Positions 16,226 to 24,973 are shown, counted from the first letter of the stretch. The stretch: DNA of 64,000 nt from Clostridium yunnanense (GCF_016595795.1 NZ_JAENHN010000007.1:1-64000), one strand, 5' to 3'. Notes: a model not told the origin generated them from the letters alone. A program made the numbers and translations.

Positions 16226-16526
16226 ATCCATAGTGGATCATTCTGTGTTATGCTTTAATCGCCAAACCAAAACATACACGAAGGATAATCACTATGGACT
16301 ATAAAAATAATAACACAGAATCACGTAAAAATAAATATTTGAATTTCAAAGAGCGTATGTTTATCGAGCTTCGTTTAGAAGATGACTTTTCAGCTTATAG
16401 GATATAGCCAAAGAGCTAGGTCGCCCTATCAACACTATTTTAAATGAACTTCGTCGTGGAACTACCACTCAAATTAAGCAAGGAAAGAGCATTGAAATAT
16501 ACCTGGATCAAATTTATAAACTCTAA
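16226..16526 (+). mobile_element. IS30-family insertion sequence remnant
   Basis: The transposase start is at 16294 (MDYKNNNTESRKNKYLNFKE), after GAAGGA. It reads into the IS30 N-terminal helix-turn-helix and is then frameshifted after FSAYRI. The continuation IAKELGRPINTILNELRRGT is in the next frame. The catalytic DDE domain is missing. AT-rich sequence upstream (ATCCATAGTGGATC) is the probable left inverted repeat. This is one of the very few plus-strand coding signals in the window. Confidence 0.8.
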
Positions 16527-16587
16527 GTAAATGCAAGTGTTTAGATCATAAATAGAAATTAGTTCAATTTGTTATTGCAATTAGTCT
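16507..16587. repeat. dispersed 80-bp repeat, copy A
   Basis: Starting ATCAAATTTAT and ending TTGTTATTGCAATTAGTCT, this sequence recurs at 18583-18663. Its last 21 bp recur at 20886-20906. Each copy abuts a truncated gene or gene end, so it probably marks an insertion-element end or a recombination hot spot. Confidence 0.75.
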
Positions 16588-16636
16588 AATATTAATTTTT
16601 CTGTTGTATGCAAATTATTTCTCTAAAAATAAAAAA

Positions 16637-16655
16637 CCTGTGTTTACTTCACAGG
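16637..16655 (-). terminator. terminator of the gene at 16665
   Basis: A 6-bp stem CCTGTG/CACAGG is followed by TTTTTTATTTTT on the minus strand, 10 nt after the stop codon. Confidence 0.75.
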
Positions 16656-16664
16656 CTCAGTAGC

Positions 16665-16988
16665 TTACCTTTCCATCTCCTTTAATCTTTTAGCTTTCTG
16701 CTTTATTTTTTCAGTTACTTTATGATTCTTTGATTTTATTGCTTTATTTAATACATCAATATTCAAACCTTCCTCAAATATTTTAATAGCACTATTAATT
16801 CTTGTTATTTGTGCTTGTAGTGAATCTGCTTCTTCATTTTCATTTAAAAGGCGTTTAGCAAATGTGTGTTTTTCTTCCGCTATCAATTTATCACCTTTTA
16901 AATACACTTCTTTATACTCCTCATAATAATCAACAAAGCTTGATAGTCCAACAGATGCTACTATTCGCTTAAATTTATCATTATCCAT
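16665..16988 (-). CDS. small helical protein of unknown function
   Basis: This 107-residue protein is mostly alpha-helical and charged, with coiled-coil potential in QAQITRINSAIKIFEEGLN and a basic tail (HKVTEKIKQKAKRLKEMER). The start MDNDKFKR at 16988 follows GGGGATTGAG; an ATG 18 nt upstream lacks a site. A terminator follows directly, so it is a single-gene unit. I do not recognise a family. Confidence 0.55.
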   Translation of the reverse strand: MDNDKFKRIVASVGLSSFVDYYEEYKEVYLKGDKLIAEEKHTFAKRLLNENEEADSLQAQITRINSAIKIFEEGLNIDVLNKAIKSKNHKVTEKIKQKAKRLKEMER

Positions 16989-17135
16989 ACTCAATCCCCA
17001 TTTCATTTTTAATAATAATTATTTGAATTAATTTATATATAATTTGCTCATATTTAGCATCTATTCTCCCTGTTTTTTCATTATCACAAATAGCTTTGAA
17101 GTCTATAACAGTTTTATTCACTAAGCTAGTATCAT

Positions 17136-17273
17136 TTATAAAACTCCATATTCAAGATTTCTTTTAAACCCTGAAGGTGTTAAATTGGAAGATGTAATAA
17201 TGGAATACTTCTCATTATCAAACCGTTCTTCAGCAACAATAAATTTTTCATTCAACTCACAATAGAATTTCAC
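17136..17273 (-). pseudogene. unidentified coding relic
   Basis: Forty-five open codons end in TAA and contain EKFIVAEERFDNEKYSIITS and NLTPSGFKRNLEYG. The segment has no start codon and looks like the C-terminus of a truncated protein. The family was not identified. Confidence 0.45.
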
Positions 17274-17290
17274 TTATAATACCTCTATTA

Positions 17291-17473
17291 TTATTCGAAA
17301 GGCTTTTCTATAAGCTCTGAAATAGTACTACAAAACTTATTCCACTGAGAAGGATATTTATTGCTGCTATTTATTCTTATAGTGTTGCTATTTGTTTCAA
17401 TTTCAACAAACCACTGAGTACCATCACATATTTCAGGTTCAATATATTCTCTTTTCCAATTTAAAACTTTCAT
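17291..17473 (-). pseudogene. C-terminal domain frameshifted from the zinc-ribbon gene
   Basis: The frame reads MKVLNWKREYIEPEICDGTQ and continues with a ...SSNKYPSQWNKFC... segment. This small domain typically carries a DGTQW motif and a (G/S)SNxYPxxW motif. It starts inside the zinc-ribbon gene in another frame. A single-base change would join the two into one protein of about 125 residues. A separate overlapping gene is possible, but the ribosome-binding site is weak. Confidence 0.5.
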
Positions 17474-17675
17474 TATCAATAATTTCTTCTTTATTCCATT
17501 CATACTCACATTCACAACAATAATACTCTGGTGTTGGAATAGGAACACAACAGCCACCAAGTCTTACATTTCCTTTTTCAGATTCTTCAAACAAATCTAT
17601 AGTTGGTTCACCATATATTATTTTTAAATTTCGTTTTGATCCACATTTGGGACATACTTTATAATTTATTGACAT
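17439..17675 (-). CDS. zinc-ribbon protein, probably truncated by a frameshift
   Basis: This 78-residue protein has a CPKCGSK pair near the start and CCECEYEW near residue 54, which make a four-cysteine zinc ribbon. Between them lies the conserved KGNVRLGGCCV segment seen in small Firmicutes zinc-ribbon proteins. The ATG follows GGGGGAG. The downstream domain at 17291 lies in another frame, so the native protein may have been longer. Confidence 0.55.
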   Translation of the reverse strand: MSINYKVCPKCGSKRNLKIIYGEPTIDLFEESEKGNVRLGGCCVPIPTPEYYCCECEYEWNKEEIIDNESFKLEKRIY

Positions 17676-17709
17676 AACATCTCCCCCAAAAACACCAATA
17701 GATATACAC

Positions 17710-18271
17710 CTACTTAAAATACTTTTTAGCTACTTCTCTCATTATTTTCATGTTATTACTTATCCAAGTAAATAATTTATTTCGAGCTTCAGTGTCAGTT
17801 TCTACTAACTCTTTTTGATATGGACAGTATACCGCTACCCTTGAGCTTTTAGCATCGTCTAAGGGTTCCCAACTTACTTGTTCATTTATAAATACAGAAT
17901 CAATATCACCTTTATTACCAATCAACAATTTATACCATTCGGTATTTTTTTCTTGTTCAGGATGGCCTAAATAAATTTCTACTCTTATTCTAGCACCTTG
18001 TGCCATTGATACATTAACACTAATACCTGATTTACCAATTGAAGATGAAATCCAACTATCTTTTGTAGCTCTTCTTCCCTCTGCCCAAGCATATGTCAAG
18101 TTCATAATTTCCTACTCGCTTTTCTATCTGTTCCACTGCTATTGGAATACCGATTGTATTAGATACTAAATCTATATTTTCTGCTAACCAAGGCGTAAAG
18201 TCTCTTTCTTCGTTATTCCATACTTCCCTTGGATTAACTACAATAATCTCACCTAATTTAACTTTTCCCAT
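17710..18271 (-). pseudogene. internally deleted DUF4268 protein gene
   Basis: The N-terminal piece (18056-18271) reads VNPREVWNNEERDFTPWLAE and ends shortly after GNYELDI. The C-terminal piece (17710-18105, another frame) contains VEIYLGHPEQEKNTEWYKLL and WEPLDD..SSRVAVY. Both match DUF4268 proteins, which normally have a PD-(D/E)XK-like core (the VIIENQ region) between them. That core, well over 100 residues, is missing and the two halves overlap in different frames, so the gene is inactive. Confidence 0.75.
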
Positions 18272-18370
18272 GCTCTCACCCCAAAAATAAAATAAAGATA
18301 GATTACCCTAATTAATAAGGATATCTACCCACTATTATACAACAAAATTCATGCAATTCCTTTATTTTCC

Positions 18371-18557
18371 TCATAATATTTCCTTAACCCTCAACCCATA
18401 TTTAAACTGAAACTCCACCTCCACTATGGAAAGTACCGTTATCCTCTCAATCACTTCTCTAAATAACTCCTCATCAAATCCCTTTACTAATTCCTGCTTC
18501 TTTATAATATCTGCTATCTGTTCCGCTCTATTTTTCCTTATAGTATCATCAAGCTTT
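18371..18557 (-). pseudogene. C-terminal tail of a serine recombinase
   Basis: About 60 codons read KLDDTIRKNRAEQIADIIKK and then FDEELFREVIERITVLS, ending in TGA. This resembles the C-terminal end of large serine recombinases (the R..V..I.V region after the coiled coil). The catalytic domain is absent. It is likely a remnant of a prophage or integrative element. Confidence 0.55.
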
Positions 18558-18582
18558 GCTTACTGATTTAAAGCACACCTAT

Positions 18583-18663
18583 ATCAAATTTATGAAACAT
18601 AAGTAAATACAAGTGTTTAGATTATAAATAGAAATTATTTCAATTTGTTATTGCAATTAGTCT
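18583..18663. repeat. dispersed 80-bp repeat, copy B
   Basis: Second copy of the repeat at 16507-16587, with a few mismatches. It ends a few bases inside the next gene on the right, so it provides that gene's stop codon. Confidence 0.75.
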
Positions 18664-18848
18664 TTTTTATTTTTTGCTCCAGGTTCAAAATTATCTTTAC
18701 ACCATTTTATGAAATTATCTGAGTGTAACAAATAAGTTTTAGCAGTATTTTCTTTAAGATATCCATCTCTTAAAGCCTCATTTACTTCTTTCTCATATCT
18801 TTCATAAAGAATTTCTAATTCTTTCATAAATTCATCGCTTGCCTTCAT
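18657..18848 (-). CDS. small protein of unknown function, possibly phage-derived
   Basis: A 63-residue helical protein containing TAKTYLLHSDNFIKWCKDNF. Its last codons lie in the dispersed repeat, so the native C-terminus may be lost. It sits just downstream of the terminase fragment, which suggests prophage origin. Confidence 0.4.
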   Translation of the reverse strand: MKASDEFMKELEILYERYEKEVNEALRDGYLKENTAKTYLLHSDNFIKWCKDNFEPGAKNKKD

Positions 18849-18876
18849 AAATAATCACCTATCCTTTATTTGCTAC

Positions 18877-19119
18877 TTAAAATAATAAGTTCCTATCAAA
18901 AAATCTTACTTTCTTTGCTCCCTGTACTAATTGTACAGCACCATAAAGACTATCTGGTGCATCATCATGTTTTGCACCCTTGCTATAGAGCTTTACTTGA
19001 TTATTATAGACTATATTGGAAAAATTGAACAGTATATGTCCTTTTTTAATATCGAGCTCTACGGTCATTATTCTTTCTTTATCGAATAATTTATCTCCCA
19101 TAGCTTGTTTCTTGGACAT
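18877..19119 (-). pseudogene. C-terminal fragment of phage terminase large subunit
   Basis: Eighty codons contain KGAKHDDAPDSLYGAVQLV. The HDDAPDSL motif is the conserved nuclease-end signature of terminase large subunits. The ATPase domain is gone. Direct evidence that a tailed phage once integrated here. Confidence 0.65.
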
Positions 19120-19227
19120 TAGCTAGTAATAATCCAAATATTCAGACCATAAAATTTCTGTACCTTCCATATTTCACTACTGATATCTATATAGCTACAC
19201 TCCCTTCTTTACTTTTATAAATAAAAA

Positions 19228-19247
19228 ACACCTTCAACTGAAGGTGT
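19228..19247 (-). terminator. terminator
   Basis: The 9-bp stem ACACCTTCA/TGAAGGTGT has a 2-base spacer and a T-run on the minus strand, 12 nt after the frameshifted gene at 19259. Confidence 0.8.
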
Positions 19248-19258
19248 AAATATTAAAA

Positions 19259-19539
19259 TTATATGCATAAAAGAGTATTTTCATTATTTACTTCACGTGC
19301 CCAATAAGCCACACTATAACGAAAAACATAGTCTGTATCTTCTTTAAGCTGTTGATTAAAAACAGATATAAGACTTTTGATATTTTCCTCAGTGTGCCAA
19401 GTATTTGAGCTGTGCTATATGTATAAAGTAATTCATTATTATCTGCAAATACTTGCATAGAAATAACATCAATAATTTCATCTTCTTCATTTTTAGCTTT
19501 ATTGTTTAATATCTTAAAAGTGTACCCATCCTTCCCCAT
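19259..19539 (-). pseudogene. small gene broken by a one-base deletion
   Basis: The first frame reads MGKDGYTFKILNNKAKNEED and onwards to YSTAQILGT. The next frame continues smoothly as TEENIKSLISVFNQQLKEDT and ends NENTLLCI, followed by the terminator. Together they make a protein of about 93 residues of unknown family. The lesion lies near 19400 and is not in a homopolymer, so a real mutation is likely. Confidence 0.65.
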
Positions 19540-19623
19540 ACAATAATCTTCATTTAATTTTTTTCAATCCTGATTTTATAGTCATTAATTGCTCCTCCAT
19601 TTATTTATACTTTGAAAATATAA

Positions 19624-19655
19624 AAACTGCCTACTCTTATTTGAATAGACAGTTT
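19624..19655 (-). terminator. terminator of the PD-(D/E)XK gene
   Basis: Paired AAACTG...CTA/TAG...CAGTTT, followed by a T-run on the minus strand. Confidence 0.65.
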
Positions 19656-19721
19656 GTTAACCTTAATATGTTTTGTCTTTTTCCGCTCAATGCCAGCTTC
19701 CATGGCGTTGATGTCTTTTGA

Positions 19722-20813
19722 TTAATTCCACATTATATTTATGGATTGTTTCAATTCATTTATAATATTAATTTTTTCCGTAAACCACTTACATATTTCT
19801 TCATTTTGATTTTCACTTGAAATAAAGTCTGATACTGGCTTTTCAAAAGAATAATATATATATGTTTCATCATAATCATAACAATCAAAAACATTTTCTA
19901 ATTTTTCAGTATGCATTTTTTTTATTTTTTCAAACTCACTATTGTCATTTTCAATGCTAATAAATACTATCATAACTGGTATTTTATTATCATTAAATCG
20001 GAATCCAACTGTGATTTCTGAATATCCATTCTCCCCAACAATATTTCTGCTCCACATAACATATTGGTTATTCTTACTTACCTGTTTTAATCTTTCATAA
20101 TCATACTCATATGGCTTTCCAAATGCTTCCGTCAATCTTGGCTTAACCATATCTAAACATTCATCCATTTTTGCTATTGTAGCATTAACTTCACTCATAA
20201 CAATTAAATCCTGAAAGTTAAAATCTCCTGCACTCTCCATACCTTCACTCCTCAAAAACTCTAAATACTCTTCTACAATTTTATTTTTTTTATACTTTTC
20301 AAAAAATCTATATGTATCTCTCCATCTGTATTGTAAAAAATCAATATCAGAAATTTCTTTTTTATCATAATACTTAGTACAGTATCTTAAATATGCCTTT
20401 GTACCCTGACCTTTTTTTATATTATTCAATACCTTTGAATAACGATCAAGCTGTCTTTCACCTTCGGAAGAATCAATTTTATTTTCAATAAAACAAATAT
20501 TACCTTCATTTTTAACAACTATATCTATAATGCAATTTGTATCTTCCTCAAGGTAATATTTTACTTGTGAACTAATAGAAAATCCTTGCCCATCTATTAA
20601 AAGGACATTATTAACAAATTCGTCTAACAGCTCATTGTCAGTTTCCAAAGTACCCACAAGTAGCTCCGTTGTAAAATCTTCTAGTGGAGTTTTATTCATA
20701 TCTCTATTTTTTCTATATAAAGATAATAGCCTATTATAAATACTAATTAAAATCACCCTCTTCAATAAATAACACATTTTCATCTTATTATAGACTATTT
20801 TATTAGCTTTCAT
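19722..20813 (-). CDS. PD-(D/E)XK nuclease superfamily protein
   Basis: The protein has up to 363 residues. The catalytic core is CIIDIVVKNEGNICFIENKID (about 92-112), with D and the E-x-K triad, followed by SSEGERQLDRYSKVL. This is typical of the PDDEXK_4 group. The N-terminal PLEDFTTELLVGTLE is the usual start of the family fold. The first 20-30 residues are unconvincing: a strong AGAGGGTG site lies inside them, ahead of ILISIYNRLL, so the true start is probably near 20755 with a non-ATG codon. Defence or repair function is inferred from family and context. Confidence 0.65.
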   Translation of the reverse strand: MKANKIVYNKMKMCYLLKRVILISIYNRLLSLYRKNRDMNKTPLEDFTTELLVGTLETDNELLDEFVNNVLLIDGQGFSISSQVKYYLEEDTNCIIDIVVKNEGNICFIENKIDSSEGERQLDRYSKVLNNIKKGQGTKAYLRYCTKYYDKKEISDIDFLQYRWRDTYRFFEKYKKNKIVEEYLEFLRSEGMESAGDFNFQDLIVMSEVNATIAKMDECLDMVKPRLTEAFGKPYEYDYERLKQVSKNNQYVMWSRNIVGENGYSEITVGFRFNDNKIPVMIVFISIENDNSEFEKIKKMHTEKLENVFDCYDYDETYIYYSFEKPVSDFISSENQNEEICKWFTEKINIINELKQSINIMWN

Positions 20814-20885
20814 ATAATTGGTTGCATATGAATTATCTACAATTCTATATACAGTAACTAGCTTGAATTTTGATAGCTTCTTCTG

Positions 20886-20906
20886 ATTTGTTATTGCAAT
20901 TAGTCT
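20886..20906. repeat. dispersed repeat, partial copy C
   Basis: The 21 bp ending TTGCAATTAGTCT match the right ends of copies A and B and lie 11 nt from the stop of the HD-DUF429 gene. Confidence 0.65.
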
Positions 20907-20917
20907 AAAATATTTTC

Positions 20918-22189
20918 TTAAAATTTATCAGCATAAACCATTTGCATAAACAATCCTCTGCTATCCTTCATTGGATTTTTGGGTATCGTTTTAAATCCAT
21001 TTTTATATCCAAGCATTCCAGTAATAGCAAGACATAGTGCATCTATGATATCATCTTTAATAGCTTTAAACTTCACATCAGAGTATAGTACTTCTCTAAT
21101 TTCATCAATCTTCCCATAATAACGGCTTAATACTTCTAATCTTCTTTCTATTCCTTCTTGTGTTTTCTTGTTTTCAAAAATATGCATTGCCCTTGTTCCG
21201 TCAAAATTAAGCATTGCAAAACAGATTTCTGGATGGCTTTCTAAAAGTCTATTTTTAAACTCTGGTGCATTATTAAAAAATTCATCTATCTCTTTTATTT
21301 TCCTGCAAATAGAAAAAGATTGTTTGCTTAAACCCTTTCCCAATACATTTCTGTTTATTTCATTAGCTTTACAATAATCATCTTCATATACAGCTTGTCT
21401 ACACGGTACTGTAAATATACAGGATGCTCTAGAAGATAATATTTTTCTTCCTTCTGTTTCAGGTCTTATATAATATGTATTTTCAGGAAGTCCAATAGGC
21501 ATGTCTATTAAAATAGTATTACTATCACTATATTTTGAACATATTTCTTCTATATTTTTAAAAACATTAATTTCAAAATCATTTTCTGTTATATTTACTG
21601 CTACATAACCATGTTTGCAGCCATCAACACCCACAAAACTATTCTTACTATCATATTTGTTTATGTTTTCAAAGGCATATATAAATTCACTTTCAATAGT
21701 TTTAAAATCTCTTTGTGAAAAGTTATGTTTCATAGCTATAAAAGGCTTTTCATCAAATATTTTTTCATCCATAAGCTCTATAAATTCATAATAAAGCATT
21801 GCATCATCAATTTCTCTTATTTTATCAATTTCATCTTCTGTTAAATTATCAAGTCCAAATTTCTCGTATATTACCTTTTGAAGTTTTTCTTCTATAACAA
21901 AATACTGTGATAAATTCTTTTTAACAGGTCTTGTTAAATCTGAAATATAGCTTTCACTGGCATCATGTAAAAGACAGCCCAGCTGAACTCGCTTTGAATA
22001 TCCTCTAATTTTTGCTTCCTTATAACAATTAACGCAGTGCTGAGCTACGGAATAAAAGTGCTTAAAATGCCCGTTTGCTCTTGTCATCAAAGAAAGAGCA
22101 TGGGCTATATCTTCAAGCTTTATATCTTCCATTATTGGTTCTAAAGGATAAAGTTTAGTTTTTGTATAGGTTAAAATGTAGTCGGACAT
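20918..22189 (-). CDS. HD phosphohydrolase - DUF429 fusion
   Basis: The protein has 423 residues. The N-terminal domain (1-180) is a YfbR-like HD domain: FYSVAQHCVNC, LLHDASESYISDL and later EIDDAMLYYEF supply the metal-binding His/Asp residues. These enzymes dephosphorylate nucleotides. The C-terminal domain (185-420) is DUF429: GVDGCKHGYVAV, ILIDMPIGLP, SSRASCIFTVPCR, ESHPEICFA and DIIDALCLAI, an RNase H-like fold with D...D...D acids. The start ATG at 22189 has AGGAGAAC. A fragment of its 3' end is duplicated at 15566-15670. The pairing of a nucleotide hydrolase with a predicted nuclease fold would fit nucleotide-level defence, but this is inference. Confidence 0.8.
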   Translation of the reverse strand: MSDYILTYTKTKLYPLEPIMEDIKLEDIAHALSLMTRANGHFKHFYSVAQHCVNCYKEAKIRGYSKRVQLGCLLHDASESYISDLTRPVKKNLSQYFVIEEKLQKVIYEKFGLDNLTEDEIDKIREIDDAMLYYEFIELMDEKIFDEKPFIAMKHNFSQRDFKTIESEFIYAFENINKYDSKNSFVGVDGCKHGYVAVNITENDFEINVFKNIEEICSKYSDSNTILIDMPIGLPENTYYIRPETEGRKILSSRASCIFTVPCRQAVYEDDYCKANEINRNVLGKGLSKQSFSICRKIKEIDEFFNNAPEFKNRLLESHPEICFAMLNFDGTRAMHIFENKKTQEGIERRLEVLSRYYGKIDEIREVLYSDVKFKAIKDDIIDALCLAITGMLGYKNGFKTIPKNPMKDSRGLFMQMVYADKF

Positions 22190-22276
22190 AATTTGTTCTC
22201 CTTAACTAAATCAGCAACTTCATAGTCTTTTTCTATTTAATATTAAATTAGCACTAACATATGCTCTCACACCATA

Positions 22277-22430
22277 TCAACTCCCCACTCTAACCTTAAC
22301 CTCCTGAATAACCTCTTTATTTCTAAAATCATCACCATTTGTGTTAAAGTTATAAAAGTGTGCAAAGTGTGTAAATTCAATTATTGTATCAAATACTTGC
22401 AACTTATTCCTACTAGGCACTCCACGTGGC
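22277..22430 (-). pseudogene. coding relic cut by the left boundary of the G+C-rich block
   Basis: About 50 open codons (PRGVPSRNKLQVFDTIIEFT, then HFYNFNTNGDDFRNKEVIQE) end in TGA. Beyond about 22430 the composition changes, so the 5' part may have been replaced. Family unknown. Confidence 0.35.
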
Positions 22431-22482
22431 TCGATAGGATAGGAAGTACGTCTTTATCTCACTATACCAGCCTTTCGTTTGT

Positions 22483-22529
22483 GGGAACATATCCACTGCC
22501 ATTTCGTGTATCCGCGGAAACATATCCAC
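22483..22529. repeat. left inverted motifs (element boundary candidate)
   Basis: Two tandem copies of a G(A)GGAAACATATCCAC-type motif lie at 22483-22496 and 22514-22529. The same motif in opposite orientation, AGATATGTTTCCGC, is at 28856-28871. Read inward, both ends start GCGGAAACATATC, as expected for the ends of a mobile element. Confidence 0.5.
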
Positions 22530-22846
22530 TACTTATCAGCAGAATCCGATATCTGTCTTAAAATAACATTGTAATATGTTTTCATCAAATTTCTTTCTAT
22601 ATCATCAACATAGCTGTTATGTGCAATTTTATTTCGGCATTCTGCCATATCATTCAATTTTGGCAGTATAAAATCTTGACTCGGAAAATAATCTTTAAAG
22701 ATATCCCAATTGTTGTTTATTACCGCCCCTAAATCTTTATTTTCTTTTGTGTCTAATATCTCTAGATATTCTGGATTTACAAAAAGTGTAACATATGCTG
22801 CTAAAGCATTGCTACGCCCCCACTTACCATCATAATATGCCTTTCA
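22529..22846 (-). pseudogene. C-terminal HEPN-like domain fragment
   Basis: About 103 codons contain VTLFVNPEYLEILD, IFKDYFPSQDFILPKLNDMA and ECRNKIAHNSYVDD. The RNKIAH segment is the R-x4-H motif of HEPN ribonucleases, in a context like Swt1-type C-terminal domains. It has no start: the 5' side runs into an in-frame stop. Its TAG stop lies in the inverted motif. It is probably the tail of an abortive-infection gene. Confidence 0.5.
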
Positions 22847-22895
22847 TGAGTTTATCATTTGAAAAAGGTAACTCATATTAATAAATCACTCATAA

Positions 22896-23399
22896 TCATT
22901 CATCTCCTTTTTTTGCGCCTTCAATCCAATTATATGTTTCGCCTTTATATCTATTGTAAAACTCATCTCTGTCATTGTAATGATGCCCTATCAAATTAGG
23001 TCGAATATTATCCCTAACCGAAATAATTAATTCTTTTTCTGCATCATTATCTACTAATGCCATCATAGCAAGGAAATAACCCGCATATAACCCATCTAAA
23101 TATCCAGTCTGATGTAAATTAGCAATTAAAAGTTTATCTGGCAAACCAATATAACCTTTTGGAATAAGTCCTTTTTCACAAAGCTGGTTAGACCACAAAG
23201 TGACTATTTCTTTCTGTGCATCAGTACTGCTAAGTAACTTTTCAATCCCCTTTGGAATATCTTTTATTTTATCTTTTATGTAATCAAAAGCAATATTTGA
23301 TAACATTGTCAAAGCATCCGACATATTTTCGTTAATATTTTCTTTAACCTTATCAGGCACTCCATCACCGAGACGTACAGATTTTTCATTTTCTATCAT
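22896..23399 (-). CDS. protein of unknown function
   Basis: This 167-residue soluble protein is helical in its first half (VKENINENMSDALTMLSNIA) and has a conserved-looking NLHQTGYLDGLYAGYFLAMM segment and an acidic C-terminus. The start MIENEKS at 23399 lies 10 nt after GGAGG; the upstream ATG overlaps that site. It is the last gene of a run with the 513-residue protein (11-nt spacing to its stop). I do not recognise the family. Confidence 0.6.
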   Translation of the reverse strand: MIENEKSVRLGDGVPDKVKENINENMSDALTMLSNIAFDYIKDKIKDIPKGIEKLLSSTDAQKEIVTLWSNQLCEKGLIPKGYIGLPDKLLIANLHQTGYLDGLYAGYFLAMMALVDNDAEKELIISVRDNIRPNLIGHHYNDRDEFYNRYKGETYNWIEGAKKGDE

Positions 23400-23431
23400 T
23401 TTTCTATATCCTCCATTCATTAAAAAATGTA

Positions 23432-24973
23432 TTATTCTGATTCAGGCAAATCAAAATCTTCATCCGTGCATTTGCGGATGATTCGCTTTGTCTTTTCAAC
23501 AGGCAATGGAACATTTTCTTCACTAAAGTATTCGATGTTCACTACCTCTACAACTGCCTCATGATTATCCTTTCCTGCCGGAACAAGAACAAAATCACCG
23601 ACCTCAATACTGTCATCGTCTGTAAGATAATAATAACTCTTGTATCCCTGATCAAAGGTAACGCTGCAGAAGATGTATTCCGATTTGCGGCGTTTTGCCT
23701 TGCTATAAACCGATGGGGCAAGGATTTCTCCCATACCATAAAAATGAATGAAGTCAAACACCGTTTCTGCAAAATCCGCAAAGTCCTCTGGTAGACCATT
23801 TTTATCGTAACTGCCCTCGATGACACGCTGCGGATTCTTTTTGTAATCGATAGTGATTTTATAATCCTTTGTTTCATTTGGAGTATCAATCACATCATCG
23901 AGATTGCCTTCAATATGTAAAAACAAATCTTCCTCATCAAAATTTTCAAGCAGGCTTTCAATTCCGCCTTCAATTTCATACTTACGGGAAACCTTGCAGC
24001 CTGTTCCGATGTTCTGGATGTGTTCAAGAGTTTCTGTTTCTCTGTCGATAATCAGATGTTCCGTATAATCCCATATTACATACTCCCAAGTAGCACCCTC
24101 CGGCACTTCCTTTGGCTTGATTTTTGTCAGCCTATGGTAATCTAACGTAATTCTGTTTATTACATCTGGTTTACGGTTTCCATCAAATACATACAAATCA
24201 TCCATACCAACGGTATAACGCATAAGGTCAGATAAGTCGATGCCTTCATAATCAAAATCTGCGCACAGCGAACCTCGAAATTTATAGGTAGTTCCCTCGG
24301 TATTGGTCAGTTCCATGACCCAATTACCAATATCTGTAGCAAAAATCTCAACATACTCATTTCCGAAATAGGCCGCGAGAACATTCAGCAGTTTATCCGC
24401 TGATGCTTTTTCTATCTTAAAATTCTTTGTTCTTGCTTCTTCGTATCGTTCTCCTGCATTTCCGAAGTTATAACCTGAAAACCATACACGCCCTTCATCG
24501 TTGATGGTAAGGTGTTGTTCTACTTCATCGTCTGGTTCTGGCATAGGACCATAACAGATATTGTTTGACACTATACGCACTTTTTTCAGTGTTCCTTGGA
24601 ATATAAAAGGATTTGCCCCGGAAAGCAATGCCAATCGACTAAGAGCCAAAATAAACCACGCTCTGTTCTGCGGTTCCAAAATCTCTGCTCCGGTATATGC
24701 CCAATGGTTAAAATATCGCCATTGAGAATAAATCGCAGACCCAAGCAGGGGGATGTCTTTGACATCATCAATGATTCTGTCCAGAGCCTCGTAATTGTTC
24801 GCTGCCTTTCCGTATTTTTCGAAAAAAGCGTGACCACCGTCCATCTCAAAGCCGAGAACAGCACAGTCATCAGCCATCCAATGGTCAACCAGTTCTATAT
24901 AATTGATGTTCTGATCACGAAACTTATCGCACCATTTAACAGCAAAATCATAGATTTGTTTCATATCAGCCAC
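23432..24973 (-). CDS. large protein of unknown function, foreign base composition
   Basis: The 513-residue protein has no signal peptide. The N-terminal part (1-150) is helical and Trp-rich (HWMADDCAVLGFEMDGGHAF). A middle part has repeated beta-type strands. A C-terminal module reads YYYLTDDDSIEVGDFVLVPA and VVEVVNIEYFSEENVPLP, resembling the small beta-barrel seen in proteins that handle DNA or replication forks. The GTG start lies 9 nt after GGAGG. The gene is clearly richer in G+C (about 43% by eye) than its surroundings, with codons such as CTG, CGC and GCC, which indicates transfer from another Firmicutes lineage. Function unknown. Confidence 0.65.
   Translation of the reverse strand: MADMKQIYDFAVKWCDKFRDQNINYIELVDHWMADDCAVLGFEMDGGHAFFEKYGKAANNYEALDRIIDDVKDIPLLGSAIYSQWRYFNHWAYTGAEILEPQNRAWFILALSRLALLSGANPFIFQGTLKKVRIVSNNICYGPMPEPDDEVEQHLTINDEGRVWFSGYNFGNAGERYEEARTKNFKIEKASADKLLNVLAAYFGNEYVEIFATDIGNWVMELTNTEGTTYKFRGSLCADFDYEGIDLSDLMRYTVGMDDLYVFDGNRKPDVINRITLDYHRLTKIKPKEVPEGATWEYVIWDYTEHLIIDRETETLEHIQNIGTGCKVSRKYEIEGGIESLLENFDEEDLFLHIEGNLDDVIDTPNETKDYKITIDYKKNPQRVIEGSYDKNGLPEDFADFAETVFDFIHFYGMGEILAPSVYSKAKRRKSEYIFCSVTFDQGYKSYYYLTDDDSIEVGDFVLVPAGKDNHEAVVEVVNIEYFSEENVPLPVEKTKRIIRKCTDEDFDLPESE

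Noticed and set aside
22483-22529. IS21-type multiple terminal repeats
   Set aside because: The tandem GTGGATATGTT motifs are reminiscent of IS21 ends, but no IstA or IstB coding sequence is in the block and I cannot confirm the consensus. Kept only as unassigned inverted motifs.
22358-22561. Plus-strand frame of 67 codons across the inverted motifs
   Set aside because: No ribosome-binding site and overlaps better minus-strand relics on both sides.
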